Of a stretch of 9,559 nucleotides of DNA, positions 7,801-9,559 are shown piece by piece. The stretch covers positions 1 through 9,559 of the forward strand of contig JAAYEX010000031.1 of assembly GCA_012728535.1 (NCBI GenBank). Direction: 5' to 3'. Numbering within the stretch: the stretch's first letter is position 1; each line of letters starts with the position of its first letter. The stretch is from Clostridiaceae bacterium (GTDB taxonomy: Bacteria > Bacillota > Clostridia > Saccharofermentanales > DTU023). The notes below the pieces were generated by a model. It searched no databases. It was given only the letters and a program-made list of their open reading frames with translations, and was not told the DNA's origin. A program made the translations under genes and the position numbers.

Positions 7801-8156
7801 CCGACATAACCCTGAATATCCAGATTGTCGGGGCAGGTGAGTGAGCAGGGGGCTTTGCAGTCACCGGTATGGTTGCTGACAAAAAGCTCCAAAGCTGTGC
7901 TGCGCGACTCGTTAATACGCTCTGACCTTGTGTTAATTACCATCTTGTCTGTAGCAGGCGTTGAACAGGAGCGTACTAGTTTACGGTTTCCTTCAACTTC
8001 TACAACACACATGCCGCAGGAACCGTAACTATCCAACTTGTCATCCTGGCAGAGGCTGGGAATATAAATATCGTGATCACGAGCTATTTGAAAAATCGTC
8101 TGACCTTGCTCTGCCTCAATGGTCCGGCCATTTATTGTAATACTTATTCTTCCCAT
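4803..8156 (-). CDS. NuoG/GltD-like fusion subunit (StnC-like), NADPH-binding Fe-S flavoprotein of a bifurcating-type transhydrogenase
   Basis: This 1117-residue cytoplasmic multi-cofactor subunit has these domains in order. Residues 1-75 are a NuoG-type [2Fe-2S] domain (C36, C47, C50, C64). Residues 95-175 are a GltD-like Fe-S domain with H96, C100, C104, C108 and the ICPHPCQTAC motif (C147, C151, C155). Residues 195-505 are a GltD/NfnB-like core: FAD motif VVGGGPSGLTAAY (198-210), nucleotide motif VIGGGNTAMDAAR (328-340), YRR (354-356) that could grip the NADPH phosphate, and GVFAGGDV (468-475). Residues 567-578 hold four more cysteines. Residues 617-627 and 660-670 are two CxxCxxCxxxC ferredoxin motifs. 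From 690 on there is a molybdopterin-oxidoreductase-like domain with C696, C699, C703 and C731. No Cys/Sec active-site motif and no C-terminal dinucleotide-binding domain is visible there. The architecture fits StnC, which joins NuoG-like and GltD-like parts. It could instead be annotated as a formate dehydrogenase alpha-like protein. It overlaps the NuoF-like gene by 13 bases. Confidence 0.9.
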   Translation of the reverse strand: MGRISITINGRTIEAEQGQTIFQIARDHDIYIPSLCQDDKLDSYGSCGMCVVEVEGNRKLVRSCSTPATDKMVINTRSERINESRSTALELFVSNHTGDCKAPCSLTCPDNLDIQGYVGLCGNEEYDAALRLIKEDLPLPASIGRICPHPCQTACRRALLDDDIEINYLKRFVADRDLSSGDPYRPEQKDWTGKHVAVVGGGPSGLTAAYFLLLEGHDVTVYDENPEFGGMLRYGIPMYRLPNDIIYQEAQLIADMGATLVPNTRIGRDLSLDYLRQSFDAIYVAVGMWQSIPLGIEGEDLAGVYGGIDFLYDFCVGRPQRLGNKVAVIGGGNTAMDAARTAVRLGAKEVTVLYRRTKKDMPAEEIEIIEAEEEGINFKFLVAPDSLTGNDGQLQSIKLQNMNAIPPAKPGERSKIEAIEGDFSELELDSLIVATGQRTDLSGLEDLATDRWGLIDIAAGTYQTSLPGVFAGGDVIDNGNKIAIQAIADAKHASYVISNYLNGEEVSYIPDYHVVRNDVTKEELLKTFSVASSAKMAHLTPGERNDNFHEIAAGYTEDQAQYEGDRCLECGCMDYFECDLFDQFNQYDVEPERFAGKMSDFDHDNSHPYILIDPNKCVLCGMCVRVCDEVMGIYALGLADRGFDSRMMPAAERSLQDTDCISCGQCVELCPVGALQERRPVHKQVPLDSKHTLTTCAGCSVGCSQILESTGSMLLRALPVENCEVSGGLLCVKGRFDLDRFLTAKEDRVERPLVRRDGEFEETSYDEAILSFTRGAQALLAVEGADKLAVSVSDEYTLEEIALIRSFTESLLEDTKLYSLNYKKSALEDVLGTDSSPNTFNEVFLTDLVIVVGGDLLNTHPMLATKIRRANKEGVLLGTINTKTTLMDKWTPDNVKGDNLADLLENFSESDSALARRYRDAGHAILIYDKDALSYEEELILIELARKSGHFGSPGNGVIQVKANANSQGLYDLGVRGSREELLHDIDAGLIKGLLVFGDSDLPEEYAAKLSFLAVQATKYSPDFMYADVILPGSCLAEKEGLITSSEGRVQALEPVIATDTDSFDQLRYFWHHFDRSDDYIDLQAAREAVVFYNQAYQKILEPENTEVWVRPLEAKV

Positions 8157-9559
8157 ACATAGGCTCCTTCCAAGAGATCAATTGCGTCGAAATTACATTT
8201 TTGGAAGCAGATACCACACTTGGTGCAGATATCCTGATCAATAATATGATCCTCTTTCAATGCTCCCTCAATAGCGCCGACAGGGCAGTTGCGCGCACAG
8301 ATAGTGCAGCCGGTACATTTCTCATTGATATGATAATGATTCAAAGGCTGACACACCTTTGCCGGGCATCTGCCGTCCAGATGCGCTTCGTATTCATCGC
8401 GGAAATACTTAATGGTAGTCAGTACAGGGTTAGGAGCTGTCTGACCGAGCCCGCAGAGAGAACCGTCCATTACCTTGGGACAGATTTCTTCAAGGAGTTC
8501 AATGTCATCCTCGCGACTTTCACCTGCAGTAATGCGTTCCAGTATTTCCAGAATACGCTTGGTGCCAAGTCTGCAGTAAGTGCACTTGCCACAAGACTCC
8601 TCACAGGTAAAATCAAGGAAGAAACGAGCCATTTCGACCATGCAGGTACTGTCATCCATGACGACCATTCCGCCTGAGCCAACAATTGCTCCTGTTTTTG
8701 TAATATTTTCGTAGTCAACCGGTGTATCCATCAGTGAAGCAGGGATACAGCCACCGGAGGGTCCGCCCATCTGGACTGCCTTGAATTCACGGTCATCAAT
8801 AATGCCTCCGCCAATATCGTAGATGATATCGCGCAGAGGGGTACCCATCGGAATTTCCACAAGCCCGCCCTTTTTGATCTTGCCGGTCAGCGCGAAAACC
8901 TTAGTGCCGGGACTTTTTTCAGTACCGTATTTGGTAAAGGCTTCAGGGCCTTTGGCAATAATATAGGGAACGTTGGCCAGGGTTTCAACATTGTTGATAT
9001 TTGTAGGCTTTTGGAAGTAACCGCGCTCAGCAGGGAAGGGAGGCTTAAGCCTCGGCATGCCGCGCTCGCCTTCAAGCGAGGCGATCAAAGCAGTCTCTTC
9101 ACCACAAACGAAAGCTCCGGCTCCTGCGCGGATGATCATTTCAAAGTTGAGCCCCTTGATGCCCATAATATCTTTGCCGATATATCCACGTTCTCTGGCC
9201 TGTTCAATAGCTATCTTCAGACGCTTGATGGCGAGGGGGTATTCCGCACGTACATAAATCATGCAGGTCTCAGCACCGATCGCGTAAGCCCCGATCAACA
9301 TGCCTTCCAGCAATGCATGCGGGTCTCCTTCGAGGATACTGCGGTCCATGAACGCTCCGGGATCGCCTTCATCTGCGTTGCAGATCATATACTTATCTTT
9401 TCCCTTGGCATTCCTGGCCGCATTCCATTTGAACCAGGCCGGGAAGCCGGCACCGCCACGTCCGCGCAGTCCGGATTCTTTAATCACTTCGATTACGTCT
9501 TCCGGTGACATTTCCTTGACGCAGCGCTCCAGTGCGGTATAGCCTCCGCTGGCTATGTA
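8144..9559 (-). CDS. NuoF/HydB-like NADH-binding flavoprotein subunit (5' end cut by window edge)
   Basis: The frame is open to the window edge. Sixteen residues before the Met at 9511 (YIASGGYTALERCVKE) continue the normal family sequence, so that Met is internal and the gene starts beyond 9559. Numbered from that Met, GLRGRGGAGFP (14-24) and NADEGDPGAF (45-54) form the FMN/NADH site. VCGEETALI (135-143) and GGPSGGCIP (249-257) are further family motifs. The [4Fe-4S] ligands are C307, C310, C313 and C353. A C-terminal bacterial ferredoxin domain has two CxxCxxCxxxC motifs (399-409 and 429-439), and a CPAKVC motif (382-387) precedes it. Full-length relatives carry a thioredoxin-like [2Fe-2S] domain N-terminal to this, which would lie outside the window. 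Complex I NuoF lacks the C-terminal ferredoxin domain, whereas HydB, HndC and Stn-type subunits have it. It probably accepts electrons from or donates them to NADH and ferredoxin within the complex formed with the next gene product. Confidence 0.95.
   Translation of the reverse strand, partial: YIASGGYTALERCVKEMSPEDVIEVIKESGLRGRGGAGFPAWFKWNAARNAKGKDKYMICNADEGDPGAFMDRSILEGDPHALLEGMLIGAYAIGAETCMIYVRAEYPLAIKRLKIAIEQARERGYIGKDIMGIKGLNFEMIIRAGAGAFVCGEETALIASLEGERGMPRLKPPFPAERGYFQKPTNINNVETLANVPYIIAKGPEAFTKYGTEKSPGTKVFALTGKIKKGGLVEIPMGTPLRDIIYDIGGGIIDDREFKAVQMGGPSGGCIPASLMDTPVDYENITKTGAIVGSGGMVVMDDSTCMVEMARFFLDFTCEESCGKCTYCRLGTKRILEILERITAGESREDDIELLEEICPKVMDGSLCGLGQTAPNPVLTTIKYFRDEYEAHLDGRCPAKVCQPLNHYHINEKCTGCTICARNCPVGAIEGALKEDHIIDQDICTKCGICFQKCNFDAIDLLEGAYVWEE
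8164..8171 (-). promoter_or_regulatory. Shine-Dalgarno site of the NuoG/GltD fusion gene inside the upstream coding region
   Basis: On the minus strand GGAAGGAG lies 7 bases before the ATG at 8156. It sits within the last codons of the NuoF-like gene and fixes the start. Confidence 0.75.

Noticed and set aside
4803..8156. Catalytic formate dehydrogenase or [FeFe]-hydrogenase subunit
   Set aside because: No Cys/Sec catalytic segment and no in-frame TGA is present for a formate dehydrogenase, and no H-cluster motifs are present for a hydrogenase.
8201..8677. A 158-codon plus-strand frame opposite the NuoF-like gene
   Set aside because: It is opposite the ferredoxin cysteine motifs and is an effect of their codon pattern, not a gene.
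9011..9508. A 165-codon plus-strand frame opposite the NuoF-like gene
   Set aside because: It is antisense to strongly conserved NuoF motifs and has no recognisable domain of its own.
9509..9511. ATG at 9511 as the start of the NuoF-like gene
   Set aside because: The 16 codons before it continue recognisable family sequence (GGYTALERCVKE), and no SD site precedes it.

Overview
The window looks like chromosomal DNA of an anaerobic member of the Firmicutes (Clostridia-like). Three things point this way: a family II inorganic pyrophosphatase with CBS and DRTGG domains, a soluble NuoF/NuoG-type flavin and Fe-S enzyme of the kind used for electron bifurcation, and strong AGGAG-type Shine-Dalgarno sites with intrinsic terminators. 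No species can be named from the sequence alone. I see no mobile element, CRISPR array or phage gene. No stretch longer than about 200 bases lacks a gene or RNA.

Left part, plus strand (1-2138): the 3' end of a beta-propeller-like protein gene (probably DUF5711 type) is followed 11 bases later by an HI0933/YhiN-family flavoprotein gene. Next comes a tRNA-Gln(CUG) with its own promoter and a terminator whose stem begins at the last base of the encoded CCA.

Middle (2151-4768): a nucleotide-regulated type pyrophosphatase gene (minus strand) and an unrecognised 237-residue protein gene (plus strand) diverge from a promoter region of about 195 bases. The plus-strand gene ends in a strong intrinsic terminator.

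Right part, minus strand (4803-9559): two overlapping genes encode large parts of a soluble NAD(P)H-linked enzyme. The first, cut by the window edge, is a NuoF/HydB-type subunit (FMN, NADH, Fe-S). The second is a 1117-residue fusion in the order NuoG-like [2Fe-2S] domain, GltD/NfnB-like FAD and NADPH domain, two [4Fe-4S] ferredoxin motifs, and a molybdopterin-enzyme-like domain without a visible catalytic Cys or Sec. This architecture best matches the Stn family of electron-bifurcating transhydrogenases (NADH, NADPH and ferredoxin) known from Sporomusa ovata. A NuoE-like gene would be expected just beyond the right edge. This locus is the most interesting part of the window.
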